The notes: a model not told the origin generated them from the letters alone. Numbered from the stretch's first letter, positions 23,046-32,386 are shown. The stretch: 64,000 nt of DNA from Bowmanella denitrificans (GCF_002887595.1 NZ_PEBU01000007.1:231696-295695), one strand, 5' to 3'. Numbers and translations are program-made.

Positions 23046-26000
23046 TTATTTTTCCTCAAGTAAGCTCAGCACCGCCTGCAATGGGTGTCTGGGTTTATAA
23101 CCTTGTAACCTGGCCGTTTGACTGCGGCACGAATAACCGGTAGCCAGTACCTGATTGGCATCATAGCGCGCCAGCGCCTGTTGCCAGCTTAAATTAAAAA
23201 TGCCCTTTGAATCCTCCAAATGGCTCACCTCATGGCCGTAAGTACCAGCCATGCCACAACACCCAACCGAAACGGGGGTAAGACTGGCACCCAGTCGGGT
23301 AAAAATCTGCTGCCACTGCTTTTCAGATGCAGGTAATGCGGTTTTCTCCGTACAGTGGCCAAATAAGGCGAAAGACGGCGAAGCGTTGGCGGGCACGTCA
23401 GGCAGCGCCACGTCTGCTAACCACTCATGCACTAATTGCACCCTAAAATCCCCTCTGGTTGCCCCCAGCGCTTTTTGGTATTCATCCCGGTAGCAAAGCA
23501 CCAGGGATGGATCGACACCAATCAAAGGAATATTCAGTTCAGTTAACTGATTAAAAAATGCGGCCGAATTTGCGGCTGTGGCAGCGAACTCCTTCAAAAA
23601 ACCCTTAACATGCTGAGGTTTGCCATTGGGTTTAAAGGGTAACAATACCGGATGCAAGCCCAGTTTTCGTACCAGGCGTACCAAATCTTCAATCAGCTCA
23701 GCCTCATAAAAACTGGTGAAAGGGTCTTGTACAATCAGCACCCGCTTAGCCAGTTGCGCCGGGTTTAGGGATTTCAATACCTGTAAATCAAAGGCCTGTA
23801 CTTCTTTGTCCAGCCGCCAGGCCAGTGTCGGAAAGGACAGTTTAGGGGCATCCACGTAGCCCACCCACTTGCGCAGCGGCCACTCGCCCAGCGTCATCAG
23901 GCCGTTGACCAACCTGGGAGCTTTAGCCAGTTGCGGGGCCATTTTTTCCACATTAGCGACCAGATAATCTTTAAAGGGCCTGGCGTAGCGTCCGTAATAC
24001 AGGTTCAGAAATCTGGCCCTGAAGCCAGGCACATCTACGTTGACCGGACATTGGCTGGCACAGGCCTTACAGGCAAGGCAACCGTCCATTGCTTCCATCA
24101 CCTGATGCGAGAAGTCCTGTTCATTGTCTTTTTGCCAACTGTTGTACAAGCGTCTGGTGAAACTGTAGCGCTGCCCCTTGCTTTCCAGTTTGTGCGCATC
24201 GCTACCCTGCTTGCTCAGCAGCCGCAGCCATTCGCGCATCAGCCCCGCCCGGCCTTTCGGACTGTGACGACGATCGCGGGTAATCTTGCTGGAAGGACAC
24301 ATGGGTGACGTGGTGTCATAGTTAAAACACAGTCCGTTACCGTTGCAACTCATGGCTGGCTCAAAGGCTTCCCGCACTTTAAGTGGGATTTGCCTGTCAT
24401 AACTTGCCCGCTTGGTATCAGATACTTTAACCAAGACTTCCTTGGAATCATAAGGCGTACAGATTTTGCCGGGATTCATGCGGTTGTGGGGATCAAAGGC
24501 GGATTTGATTTTGCGCAGTTCAGTGAAAAGTTCTTCACCAAAAAACGCCGGGCCGTACTCACTACGATAGCCCTTGCCATGTTCACCCCACATCAGGCCG
24601 CCATATTTGGCCACCAGTGCCACGACCTGATCCGAGATCTCCGCCATCAGCATTTCCTGCAGGGGATCACACAAATCCAATGCCGGGCGCACATGCAATA
24701 CCCCGGCATCCACATGCCCGAACATGCCGTACTGCAAGCCTTTAGCATCCAGCAGTGCACGGAACTCCATAATAAAATCGGCCAGTTTTTCCGGTGGCAC
24801 AGCGGTATCTTCGGCGAAGGCAATAGGCTTTTTACTGCCTTTGGTTTTGCCCAGCAAACCCACCGCCTTTTTGCGCATGGCATATATTTTACCAATATCG
24901 CCATTGTCCGAGGTCAGTTGATAGCCAATCACCCCGGATTGACCTGTAGCAATACAGTCATCCAACATCGCCACTAAGCCGGTAATCTTGTCATGCATGT
25001 CCTGTTCGGCTTCGGCGTTGTATTCCACCATATTCAGGCCCTGCAAATCTTTACCCGGCACGTCCTCTATCAGGCTTTTTACTGAATGCCAGATAATGTC
25101 CTCACGGGCCAGGTTCAGCACTTTGCTGTCCACTGTTTCCACCGATGTGGCCTCGGCTGCCACCATGGCTGGCGCATGACGCAGGGCAGATTCAAAGGAA
25201 TCGTATTTGACATTGATCAGGGTCTTAAATCGGGCGATAGGTGTGACATTCAGCTTAGCTTCGGCCACAAAGGCCAATGAGCCTTCAGAGCCGGTAATCA
25301 CCCGGCTTAAGTCAAATTGCTGCATAGCCGTGTCAAACACGTGCTCCAGATCATAACCGGTTAAAAAGCGATTCAAACGTGGAAACTTAGCCAGAATCTG
25401 CTCACGCTTTTGCTCACAGCTGGATAATACCTGGGCCACCACCCGCCCAATTGCATCAGGCTGATTGGCCCGTTCTCTGGCCTGTTCTAAGCTCAGTGGC
25501 GCCGTATCCAGCAAGGTGCCATCCGCTAAGACCGAGCGAAGCGCCAGCACATGATCACTAGTTTTACCGTACACCAGCGACCCCTGCCCTGATGCATCGG
25601 TGTTTATCATGCCGCCGATTGTTGCTCTGTTACTGGTGGACAGATCCGGTGCAAAGAAAAAACCATAGGGGCGCAAAAAATCATTTAACTGGTCTTTCAC
25701 CACCCCAGCCTGCACCCGCACCCAGCGTTCTTCAGGATTAAATTCCAGAATCTGATGCATATGACGGGACAAGTCCACCACCAGACCATCGGTCAGGGAT
25801 TGCCCGTTAGTGCCGGTGCCACCACCACGGGCAGAAAATCTCACCCCGCTGTAGGTCTGAGTCAGACGGCCAAGTAGTTGCAGGTCGTCAAGATCGGTGG
25901 GAAATACCACCGCCTGTGGTAAACGCTGATAAACCGAATTATCGGTCGCCACAGCCAAGCGACTGGCATAGCTGGTTTCTATCTCACCTTTGAAGTGGGC

Positions 26001-26072
26001 ATCTTGCAGGGCCTGCAAATAGTCAGGGTAATCCTGTTCAATACTGGCTTTGGGATCAACTAGAGGTAACAT
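23046..26072 (-). CDS. ydiJ: YdiJ-type FAD-linked oxidase with Fe-S domain
   Basis: A 1008-residue flavin and iron-sulfur dehydrogenase. Residues about 45-500 form an FAD_binding_4 domain (FSARGGGTGTNGQSLTDG) and FAD-oxidase C domain. About 600-720 holds ferredoxin-like cysteines (CLACKACASQCPVNVD), and the C-terminal third has a CCG-type domain (VGCCGMAGTYGHE). The layout and the N-terminus (ETSYASRLAVATDNSVYQ) match E. coli YdiJ. YdiJ homologues have been proposed to oxidise D-2-hydroxyacids such as D-2-hydroxyglutarate. I use ATG 26072; a GTG two codons upstream is also possible. Confidence 0.92.
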   Translation of the reverse strand: MLPLVDPKASIEQDYPDYLQALQDAHFKGEIETSYASRLAVATDNSVYQRLPQAVVFPTDLDDLQLLGRLTQTYSGVRFSARGGGTGTNGQSLTDGLVVDLSRHMHQILEFNPEERWVRVQAGVVKDQLNDFLRPYGFFFAPDLSTSNRATIGGMINTDASGQGSLVYGKTSDHVLALRSVLADGTLLDTAPLSLEQARERANQPDAIGRVVAQVLSSCEQKREQILAKFPRLNRFLTGYDLEHVFDTAMQQFDLSRVITGSEGSLAFVAEAKLNVTPIARFKTLINVKYDSFESALRHAPAMVAAEATSVETVDSKVLNLAREDIIWHSVKSLIEDVPGKDLQGLNMVEYNAEAEQDMHDKITGLVAMLDDCIATGQSGVIGYQLTSDNGDIGKIYAMRKKAVGLLGKTKGSKKPIAFAEDTAVPPEKLADFIMEFRALLDAKGLQYGMFGHVDAGVLHVRPALDLCDPLQEMLMAEISDQVVALVAKYGGLMWGEHGKGYRSEYGPAFFGEELFTELRKIKSAFDPHNRMNPGKICTPYDSKEVLVKVSDTKRASYDRQIPLKVREAFEPAMSCNGNGLCFNYDTTSPMCPSSKITRDRRHSPKGRAGLMREWLRLLSKQGSDAHKLESKGQRYSFTRRLYNSWQKDNEQDFSHQVMEAMDGCLACKACASQCPVNVDVPGFRARFLNLYYGRYARPFKDYLVANVEKMAPQLAKAPRLVNGLMTLGEWPLRKWVGYVDAPKLSFPTLAWRLDKEVQAFDLQVLKSLNPAQLAKRVLIVQDPFTSFYEAELIEDLVRLVRKLGLHPVLLPFKPNGKPQHVKGFLKEFAATAANSAAFFNQLTELNIPLIGVDPSLVLCYRDEYQKALGATRGDFRVQLVHEWLADVALPDVPANASPSFALFGHCTEKTALPASEKQWQQIFTRLGASLTPVSVGCCGMAGTYGHEVSHLEDSKGIFNLSWQQALARYDANQVLATGYSCRSQTARLQGYKPRHPLQAVLSLLEEK

Positions 26073-26203
26073 CCACACAGACTTAGCTGAAAAAAAGTGC
26101 CGCTAGTATACACAAGGGCGCAACCTCCTGTAACAACTTGACAGGTGATTCTGTAGTGCGAATCCCTATACTTTATCTCTGATGGCATATTGAGGAATTC
26201 AAG

Positions 26204-26422
26204 ATGAAAAGCCTGCGCATTGCCCTGGGCATCATTTGCACACTGATAGGCACCTTGTTATTTATTTTGCCGGGCTCTGTTCTGTTTTTGCTGGCCGGCC
26301 TGATGCTGCTCAGTATCGACTTCCCCGTGGTAAGAAACTGGCTGAATCACTGCCAACGTTCAATGCGCCGTGGTGCAGTGAAGCTTGATAACTATCTGCT
26401 GAGCAGAAAACTCAGCCGCTAG
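26204..26422 (+). CDS. Small PGPGW-type transmembrane protein
   Basis: A 72-residue membrane protein with one long or two short hydrophobic segments (about residues 5-42) around LPGSVLFLLAGLMLLSIDFP. The pattern of proline-glycine then LFLLAGL resembles the PGPGW family of putative transmembrane proteins. The C-terminal third is basic (QRSMRRGAVKL). TGAGGAA precedes ATG 26204. Function unknown. Confidence 0.7.
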   Translation: MKSLRIALGIICTLIGTLLFILPGSVLFLLAGLMLLSIDFPVVRNWLNHCQRSMRRGAVKLDNYLLSRKLSR

Positions 26423-26581
26423 GCGACTATTTTCCGGCCGGGCTGGATACAAAACCAGCGTTCAAAGCAAAAAGCCGAAAAAGCAGTTGCGCCGCTTAAA
26501 GTGCATCGTTATTATACGCGCCGTTCTCAGATGAGTCTTAAATCTGAAACATAACCTCAAGACAATCACTGTCTGATATGT

Positions 26582-26658
26582 GCGTCCGTAGCTCAGTTGG
26601 TTAGAGCACCACCTTGACATGGTGGGGGTCGGTAGTTCGAGTCTACTCGGACGCACCA
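26582..26658 (+). tRNA. tRNA-Val (anticodon GAC)
   Basis: A complete 77-nt cloverleaf with encoded CCA. The acceptor stem is GCGTCCG / CGGACGC, the D-arm is AGCTCAGTTGGTTAGAGC, the anticodon stem is CCACC / GGTGG with loop TTGACAT (anticodon GAC), and the T-arm loop is TTCGAGT. Very close to E. coli tRNA-Val(GAC). Its 3' part is repeated at 26730. Confidence 0.97.
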
Positions 26659-26819
26659 ATTTTACTATTTAATCTCCCGAACACTAAAAGCTGGTGCAAG
26701 CACCACCGCTCTCTATGGCCCGGTCCGATGGTCGGTAGTTCGAGTCTACTCGGACGCACCACTTTACCTATTTAATTTCCCGATGACTAAAAGTTGGTGC
26801 AAGCACCACCGCTCTCTAT
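26627..26819 (+). repeat. Tandem 90-bp repeat containing tRNA-Val 3' end
   Basis: Copy 1 is 26627-26716 and copy 2 is 26730-26819, exactly 103 bp apart. The first 32 bp (variable loop, T-arm, acceptor strand and CCA of tRNA-Val) are identical in both. The next 58 bp, outside the tRNA, differ at seven positions. Each copy ends with a small hairpin TGGTGC-AA-GCACCA and CCGCTCTCTAT. Copy 2 has no D-arm or anticodon arm, so it is a tRNA fragment. It may be a decayed tandem tRNA gene or an att-site remnant. Confidence 0.9.
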
Positions 26820-26913
26820 AGGGTCACAAGCAAAAAATCCGCTAAAGGCTTTTCAAGAACTAGCTTTACAGCAATATAAGCCATACATGCACAGTGCAGT
26901 AACCGAGCTATGC

Positions 26914-27696
26914 TTATAAAGCTTCAAGGGGTTGGTCCCGTAACCTAAATTGTCTTATTGCAGGCTCAAACCTGACATTCTTAGTATCAAAGGCATTAGC
27001 AATTGCCTGTAAAATAACACCATCTTCGGCAATACCCGCTTTTACCTTACCTTCGTCGACAATCCACAGCCGATCTGCCAATTCCAGGCTCAGTTCAAGA
27101 TCGTGGCTGGACAGCAATACTATTTTACCCATAGTGTGAGCATGAGTTCTGAGCAAACTCATTACCTCTACTCTTCCGGGCAGGTCCAGAAACGCAGTAA
27201 TTTCGTCTAACACCATCACATCAGTATCCTGAGCCAGCGCTCTGGCAATCATCACCCGTTGGCGTTCTCCATCAGAAAGGCTGTCAAACGGCTGATTGGC
27301 AAATTTCAAGACATCTACGGTACGCATGGCATCTGCGATAACCTCATAATCTGTGCCACTCAAGTGGCCTCGCCAGTTGGTATAGGGCTGACGGCCGAGG
27401 TTGATAACATCTCGTACTCTGAGCCCCGGACTGGAAACTCTCTCGGTAGTTACCACAGAAATACGCTGTGCCCGCAATTGTGCCGTCATCTCATGAATAT
27501 TGACATTGTGCAGGCAAACCCTTCCACCAAGTGGCTTCTGCAGGCCGCTGATAGTGCGCAGCAGAGTTGATTTACCCGCACCGTTTCGGCCGATGACACA
27601 GATAAATGCGCCAGGTCTTAACGTTAAGTTCAGATTGGCCAACACCGCACCGCGAGGCCCGGGGTAACCGGCCGCTACATTCATCACTTCCAACAT
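26914..27696 (-). CDS. ABC transporter ATP-binding protein, FecE/BtuD/FhuC type
   Basis: ATPase subunit of a metallophore- or cobalamin-type importer. Walker A is GRNGAGKST, the ABC signature LSDGERQRV, Walker B VMVLDEITAFLD, and the switch His is in LLSSHD. Length 260 residues. It is the last gene of a minus-strand operon: TonB receptor, binding lipoprotein, permease, ATPase, with the junctions overlapping or directly adjacent. The cargo is not told by the sequence, but the operon shares its control region with the Zur-linked operon, so a zinc complex is favoured. Confidence 0.93.
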   Translation of the reverse strand: MLEVMNVAAGYPGPRGAVLANLNLTLRPGAFICVIGRNGAGKSTLLRTISGLQKPLGGRVCLHNVNIHEMTAQLRAQRISVVTTERVSSPGLRVRDVINLGRQPYTNWRGHLSGTDYEVIADAMRTVDVLKFANQPFDSLSDGERQRVMIARALAQDTDVMVLDEITAFLDLPGRVEVMSLLRTHAHTMGKIVLLSSHDLELSLELADRLWIVDEGKVKAGIAEDGVILQAIANAFDTKNVRFEPAIRQFRLRDQPLEAL

Positions 27697-28758
27697 CTAA
27701 ATGCGCCCCCGTAAGGATGGACTGGCCAACAATATCGCAATAACCACCGGTGCTCCCACTAAAGCCAAAATAGCATTCAAATGCAAAAAGTGTTGTTCCC
27801 ATGGCAAATGCACAATGGCATCGGCACTCAAAGCCAGCAATGCGCCGCAAAGGGCTGCAATGGGTAGCAAGGGCAGAATTTGCGACGTTCTGACCATGGC
27901 ACGGGCAAAATGCGGTACGATCAGACCAATAAAGGTCACCGGGCCGCAGTACGCCGTTACTGGTGCCACCAAAAGCACCACGGCACTTAAGGTCAGCCAG
28001 CGCAACCGTTTAACATCCGTCCCCATGCTCCGTGCATAAGTCTCTCCCAGCAGCATAGCGCTCAGTCCTTTGGCACTGACAATCGCCAACACCAGCCCAA
28101 GCCCGATAGGCAGTAGCATAACAGCAACGTCGCTTATCTCTGTGCTGGCAAAGGTGCCGTCGTTCCAGCCCGAATACACCCTGCCACCTACGCGACTGGC
28201 AAAATGCATCACGATACTGACCAGCCCCTGAACGGTAAAACCAAGCATCAAACCCACCACCAACAGAGTAATATTGCTGACCCGTCTTGACAGTCCGGCC
28301 ATCAGCACAGCAAACACTGCCACGCCCAGAATTGCACCACTGGTTAGGCCAATGCCCTGAAACGCCGTCAAAAACGCCAATGCGGCAGGCCCGGCAAAGG
28401 CTGCAGCAGTAACAATCAGTGATACGCCCAACTGCCCTCCCGCCAGCAATCCCAAGGACCAGGCGTCTGCCATTGGGTTTCTGAACAACGCTTGCATCAG
28501 CACCCCTGAAATACCCAGTGCTGCACCAGCAATTAATCCAGTGAGCACCCTGGGCAGGCGGATATCCCGCACAATCTGGCTGGCAACGGGATCCCCACTG
28601 GGGTCAAGTACCGCCGCCAACAGCCTTTCTCCCCCCAAAATGACCTGCCCGTAACTCAGGCTAAAAACAATGACAGCCACTAACATCAATAAAAATACCG
28701 TAACAACCATGCGTTGTAGCGATGCAAAATGGTTTGAAGCGAGTATTGTGCTGTTCAT
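27697..28758 (-). CDS. FecCD-family ABC transporter permease
   Basis: A 353-residue inner-membrane permease with about ten hydrophobic segments. The FecCD hallmarks are present: IRLPRVLTGLIAGAALGISG, then MQALFRNPMADAWSLG early on, and GPVTFIGLIVPHFAR near the C-terminus. It forms a homodimeric channel with the ATPase at 26914. Its start overlaps the stop of the binding-protein gene by four bases (28755-28758). Confidence 0.94.
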   Translation of the reverse strand: MNSTILASNHFASLQRMVVTVFLLMLVAVIVFSLSYGQVILGGERLLAAVLDPSGDPVASQIVRDIRLPRVLTGLIAGAALGISGVLMQALFRNPMADAWSLGLLAGGQLGVSLIVTAAAFAGPAALAFLTAFQGIGLTSGAILGVAVFAVLMAGLSRRVSNITLLVVGLMLGFTVQGLVSIVMHFASRVGGRVYSGWNDGTFASTEISDVAVMLLPIGLGLVLAIVSAKGLSAMLLGETYARSMGTDVKRLRWLTLSAVVLLVAPVTAYCGPVTFIGLIVPHFARAMVRTSQILPLLPIAALCGALLALSADAIVHLPWEQHFLHLNAILALVGAPVVIAILLASPSLRGRI

Positions 28759-29957
28759 GGCCTTGGCGTCTGACTGTCGGGTTGAATATAGGTGAAAGGG
28801 GCGTTGATCAGGTTCGGGTGCAGCATTTGCACCAGATCACGCAAAATCAAGTCAGGGCGTATCTGACCAGTTGCATAAATGTCAAAAGCATCGGCTTCAG
28901 GTTTACTCGAACCATCGGCGGCAAATAGGCAGCCTTGTCGCCAGGCTTTGAAATTGTGCAGAAACTTAACATCGGTAAAAGGCTGAGAATGGCTGTCGCG
29001 AATAACCCAGCAGTCAATGTCCCTGGCTTGTTCAAGCAGCACTTCAGAACTGAGCTTAACAAAATCATCAATGCGAATATCATCTTGCTGGGCAAGCGGA
29101 TTCATTCCCCCGGCGTCCCTCAACAGCGCATTGTCTGCATTTCTGACCGTCACCATCCAACGATCACTACCGCCATACCAGGAACTAAGCACTTTTTTCT
29201 TAGGAGCGGTATCCGCAATGGCTTTGAGTTGCTCAACCTGTTCTGCCACGTTGTTGACAAAGCTCTGGGCTTGCTGTTCTTTGCCTGTCATCAGCCCAAT
29301 CAGGCGCACATAGTCAACAGGCCCCATATAATGGGTTTCTGCTTCGAAAAAAATCGGTACTACCGGAATCCCCAATTTATTGATGCGCTGCATATGTTGC
29401 ACATGCTCAAGGCTGCCCATTACCATTAACAACACATCCGGACTGGCATCGAGCAATGGATCAATGTTCGGTGGCGTGTGCCAGCCATAACCTATTTGCG
29501 CCAGTTCACCACTGCGCGCTTTGGCGCGTAACTCGTCGTCGTAACTCTTAACTCCGCCAACCGCCACCAACCTGTCCTTTATGCCCAATTCAGCGACGAT
29601 GGCTTCCAGAAAGCCGTAATTAGTTGCAATACGCATCACTGGTGTTCTAACCACAGTGGCCCCCTTCAGATCACCCGTAAGGGCAGGTTCGGCTTTATCG
29701 CGCGGCACCAGAATAATGCGAGCAGTTTGCTCATCTCCCTGCGCACTGCCGCCCCAGGACACCATGGGCGCTTTTAAATCGATAATCTGATAGCCATCCA
29801 ATTCCCTGACTATAAAGGTCTCGGTATAACGCATAGGCACCTCGACACTGGATGACAGGTTCAAAGTTGGTTTGCCCTGTACCTTGTCTTGTGACTTGTT
29901 TGGGTGGCTACAACTCCCAACCGCAAATAACAGCATTAAGATGATGAATGCCTTCAT
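28755..29957 (-). CDS. Periplasmic-binding lipoprotein of FecCD-type ABC importer
   Basis: A 400-residue substrate-binding lipoprotein. The signal sequence ends at Cys16 (LLFAVGSC). The rest matches class III binding proteins (PF01497 type): RIATNYGFLEAIVAELGIKDRLVAVGG, then PNIDPLLDASPDVLLMVMG, linked by a long helix. The first 100 residues form an extra domain before the usual fold. The start overlaps the TonB receptor stop (TAATG), implying coupled translation. The ligand is not identifiable by reading alone. Confidence 0.9.
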   Translation of the reverse strand: MKAFIILMLLFAVGSCSHPNKSQDKVQGKPTLNLSSSVEVPMRYTETFIVRELDGYQIIDLKAPMVSWGGSAQGDEQTARIILVPRDKAEPALTGDLKGATVVRTPVMRIATNYGFLEAIVAELGIKDRLVAVGGVKSYDDELRAKARSGELAQIGYGWHTPPNIDPLLDASPDVLLMVMGSLEHVQHMQRINKLGIPVVPIFFEAETHYMGPVDYVRLIGLMTGKEQQAQSFVNNVAEQVEQLKAIADTAPKKKVLSSWYGGSDRWMVTVRNADNALLRDAGGMNPLAQQDDIRIDDFVKLSSEVLLEQARDIDCWVIRDSHSQPFTDVKFLHNFKAWRQGCLFAADGSSKPEADAFDIYATGQIRPDLILRDLVQMLHPNLINAPFTYIQPDSQTPRP

Positions 29958-32173
29958 TAAAATCTCACTTTTGTACCCAGGCGAATCTGGCGTGGCACGC
30001 CCGGCGACACATTGGTGACCGCACTGCGCGAGCCAGCAAAATAGAAAAAGTAGTCTTCGTCCAGCACATTGGTGACTGACAGGTCGAAGGCCAGGTCTGG
30101 ATTGTTGGTGGGAAACCAGCTAACAGACAAATTCATTAGGCTGTATTGGCCGGTTTTTATACTGTTAGACAAATCAACGAAGTAGTCGCTGTACCATTCA
30201 TAAGACAAATTGCCGTGCCATTGCCCGGAAAACTCGTGAGATACTTCAGCATAAACAATATGCCCAGGCACGCCTTGCGGAGTGTTGCCGGAAAAGTCGG
30301 TATCAGGCGCGCCAAAAGAGCCAGCCAGAATTAACTCGTCCCATTCGGGGGCCAGGTAGGTATAATTGACCAGCAATTCAGTGGTGCGCACAGGGCGGTA
30401 ACGGACAGCGGCTTCCAGGCCACGACTGGAATATTTTTGTCCTGTGGTTGCCAGAGTTGGCGGCCCTTCTGGATCGGGATTGTCGATAAAGATCCGACGG
30501 TCAGTCTGCACCAAATAAAACAGCGCGGTTTCCCAGCTAAGTTGTTTGTTTTGCGTTTGCCCTTTCCACCCCAATTCATAACTGTCAATAAAGGTAGGGG
30601 CTTCGTCGCGGGCATAGCGATCCGGCTCCCATTGCCAAACCGGACCGAAATTGGAATTAAAGCCCCGACCATAACTGGCATAGACTATCCCGCTATCCAA
30701 TTGATAGGCGAGTGCAGCCTTAGGCGACACAGCTTCAGAACGTCCCTCTGCATTTTGCAAATCAGGTGATGCGGCAATCACAGAAAAATCGATATTACGC
30801 TTAAACTCATCATATCGCGCGCCCACAGTCAGCGTTAAACGTTCGCTCAGACTGATTTCGTCCTGAAAAAAGGCACCGTAAAACTGATTGGTGGTATCTG
30901 CTGCAGTTCGCAACTGCTCATGCACAAAACAGTCATTGCCAGGCTGATCATTCAGCACTTCACCTGTGCTGTAATCAATCACAATGGCGTAGAACCTAAA
31001 TCCACATTCACCGCTGAAAAACGGGTCAAGCTCTCCTGACCACCTGTCCTGCTCATCTAATGAGGTACGTTCAGCACTGACACCGACAACCAGTTTGTGC
31101 CTGCCACTTCGCCAGTTAGCCAACGCTTCGACAAAATATACGGAAGCGTCATTGACTGAAGCAAAACCGTTTACTCCCATGATGTTTTGGTCGGGATTAA
31201 ACTCTAAGTAGTCATAAAAATTAAGGCGAACGTCACTGTCGAACTGGCGCGCCTGGGCAGTTAGCTGGATATCCAGGATGTCTGTTACTTGTTGCTCATA
31301 GCGCAGCGCACCTATCCAGCCCTGGTTGTTGTTGCGGGTTGGCTTATGCCCCAGAAAGCCTTCAACGCCACCTGCCACTTTTACTATTGAGCCGTCGGCC
31401 AGCGTTGGTATAACGCTGGGCACCTGCGCGTTGCGTTCAAAATAAGACAACCAGGCTGTCAACGCGCTCTTGCTGCTGAGGGGAATGACGGTCTTCAGAA
31501 AAGCGCTGGTTGCATCACGCGCGCTGTTGTCTCTCCAACCAGCGAAATCTTCATAACTGAGGCTGGCAAGAACGCCAATGTCCTGTCTAAATTGTCTTTC
31601 TAATAACACCTGGCCGCGGTAGTAGCCGTCCTGACCTGCAGAAAAAGACAGTTCTGTGCTGTTGTTGACTGGATTGCGGGTCTGATAATTTATCGCACCG
31701 CCAATAGCCCCGCGACCATAGAGTGCAGATACCGGCCCCCGCACAATTTCGATATGATTCACTATGGGATAGGGAATCTCATAAAGTAACACTTCTTCGT
31801 CGGGGCCAACAAAAGGGATGCCATCCAGCATGGCTAAAAAGGCATCATTGCCGTGATTACCTGTGGCGCCGCGTATGGACACAAAGGGGAACTCTTCCCC
31901 ATCCCCCTCACCCCGCCTAAAGAATACACCAGGTACACCTCTGAATTCGTCGGTACCATAGGTGAAGCCCTTGCTGCGCAGGTCATCCAGCTCCCGCACA
32001 GAAATCGCTGCTGGAACCTCAAGCAGCATTTGTTCAGAGCGGGTTGCCGTCACAACCACTCGTTCGATGCCAGTTTCTGCTTGACCAGAAAACACCTCAC
32101 CAGCGACAGCTGGCGACATGCCTGGCTCAACCCAGGAAGCGACAATAAGGGCCGCCATGGATGTATAGCGCAT
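29957..32173 (-). CDS. TonB-dependent outer-membrane receptor, probably Zur-controlled
   Basis: A 738-residue receptor with signal peptide, a TonB-box-like ERVVVTATR, a plug domain (about 45-165; FVSIRGATGNHGND and IVRGPVSALYGRGAIGGAINYQTRNP) and a barrel ending in PRQIRLGTKVRF, with the terminal Phe expected of outer-membrane proteins. It heads the importer operon with the FecCD ABC system. Upstream, two Zur-like boxes lie in the shared divergent region with the zrgA-like gene. This suggests uptake of zinc or a zinc-metallophore complex. Cobalamin or siderophore uptake is the alternative; no cobalamin riboswitch was seen upstream. Confidence 0.92.
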   Translation of the reverse strand: MRYTSMAALIVASWVEPGMSPAVAGEVFSGQAETGIERVVVTATRSEQMLLEVPAAISVRELDDLRSKGFTYGTDEFRGVPGVFFRRGEGDGEEFPFVSIRGATGNHGNDAFLAMLDGIPFVGPDEEVLLYEIPYPIVNHIEIVRGPVSALYGRGAIGGAINYQTRNPVNNSTELSFSAGQDGYYRGQVLLERQFRQDIGVLASLSYEDFAGWRDNSARDATSAFLKTVIPLSSKSALTAWLSYFERNAQVPSVIPTLADGSIVKVAGGVEGFLGHKPTRNNNQGWIGALRYEQQVTDILDIQLTAQARQFDSDVRLNFYDYLEFNPDQNIMGVNGFASVNDASVYFVEALANWRSGRHKLVVGVSAERTSLDEQDRWSGELDPFFSGECGFRFYAIVIDYSTGEVLNDQPGNDCFVHEQLRTAADTTNQFYGAFFQDEISLSERLTLTVGARYDEFKRNIDFSVIAASPDLQNAEGRSEAVSPKAALAYQLDSGIVYASYGRGFNSNFGPVWQWEPDRYARDEAPTFIDSYELGWKGQTQNKQLSWETALFYLVQTDRRIFIDNPDPEGPPTLATTGQKYSSRGLEAAVRYRPVRTTELLVNYTYLAPEWDELILAGSFGAPDTDFSGNTPQGVPGHIVYAEVSHEFSGQWHGNLSYEWYSDYFVDLSNSIKTGQYSLMNLSVSWFPTNNPDLAFDLSVTNVLDEDYFFYFAGSRSAVTNVSPGVPRQIRLGTKVRF

Positions 32174-32329
32174 GTTTATCTTCTCGTTAGTAGTTAGGGT
32201 CCAACCAAGTTTTACTCAGGCTGATAAGCTGTTTTCTGCAAGGTCTGATATGCAACTGCTATTGAGTTGCCACCACTTTTACCGGAAATAACCTGCAGAA
32301 CAGCAAAAAGCGTTAATCATCTTACACGA

Positions 32330-32352
32330 CAAAAGATACATTATATCATTTC
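32330..32352. promoter_or_regulatory. Putative Zur box 1
   Basis: Compared with the gammaproteobacterial Zur palindrome (half-site GAAATGTTATA, one base, then its reverse complement), the right half TATATCATTTC matches 10 of 11 and the left half CAAAAGATACA matches 7 of 11. The comparison was done by eye. Confidence 0.55.
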
Positions 32353-32363
32353 AATTATGTTTC

Positions 32364-32386
32364 GATATGTTATATTGTATCAATGC
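32364..32386. promoter_or_regulatory. Putative Zur box 2
   Basis: The left half GATATGTTATA matches the Zur half-site at 10 of 11 positions and the right half TGTATCAATGC at 7 of 11. It lies 98 bp upstream of the zrgA-like start codon and 190 bp from the receptor start, 34 bp centre-to-centre from box 1. Confidence 0.65.

Noticed and set aside
24390..24977. 195-residue plus-strand frame inside the YdiJ-type gene
   Set aside because: Antisense shadow with His/Phe-rich text and no family resemblance.
26730..26761. A second functional tRNA gene
   Set aside because: Only the T-arm, acceptor strand and CCA are present. The D-arm, anticodon arm and 5' acceptor strand cannot be formed from the upstream bases.
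32174..32330. Cobalamin riboswitch upstream of the FecCD-linked TonB receptor
   Set aside because: I looked for the B12 box and the conserved GCCACTG-type core on the minus strand and found only a partial chance resemblance (GTGGTGGCAACTC).
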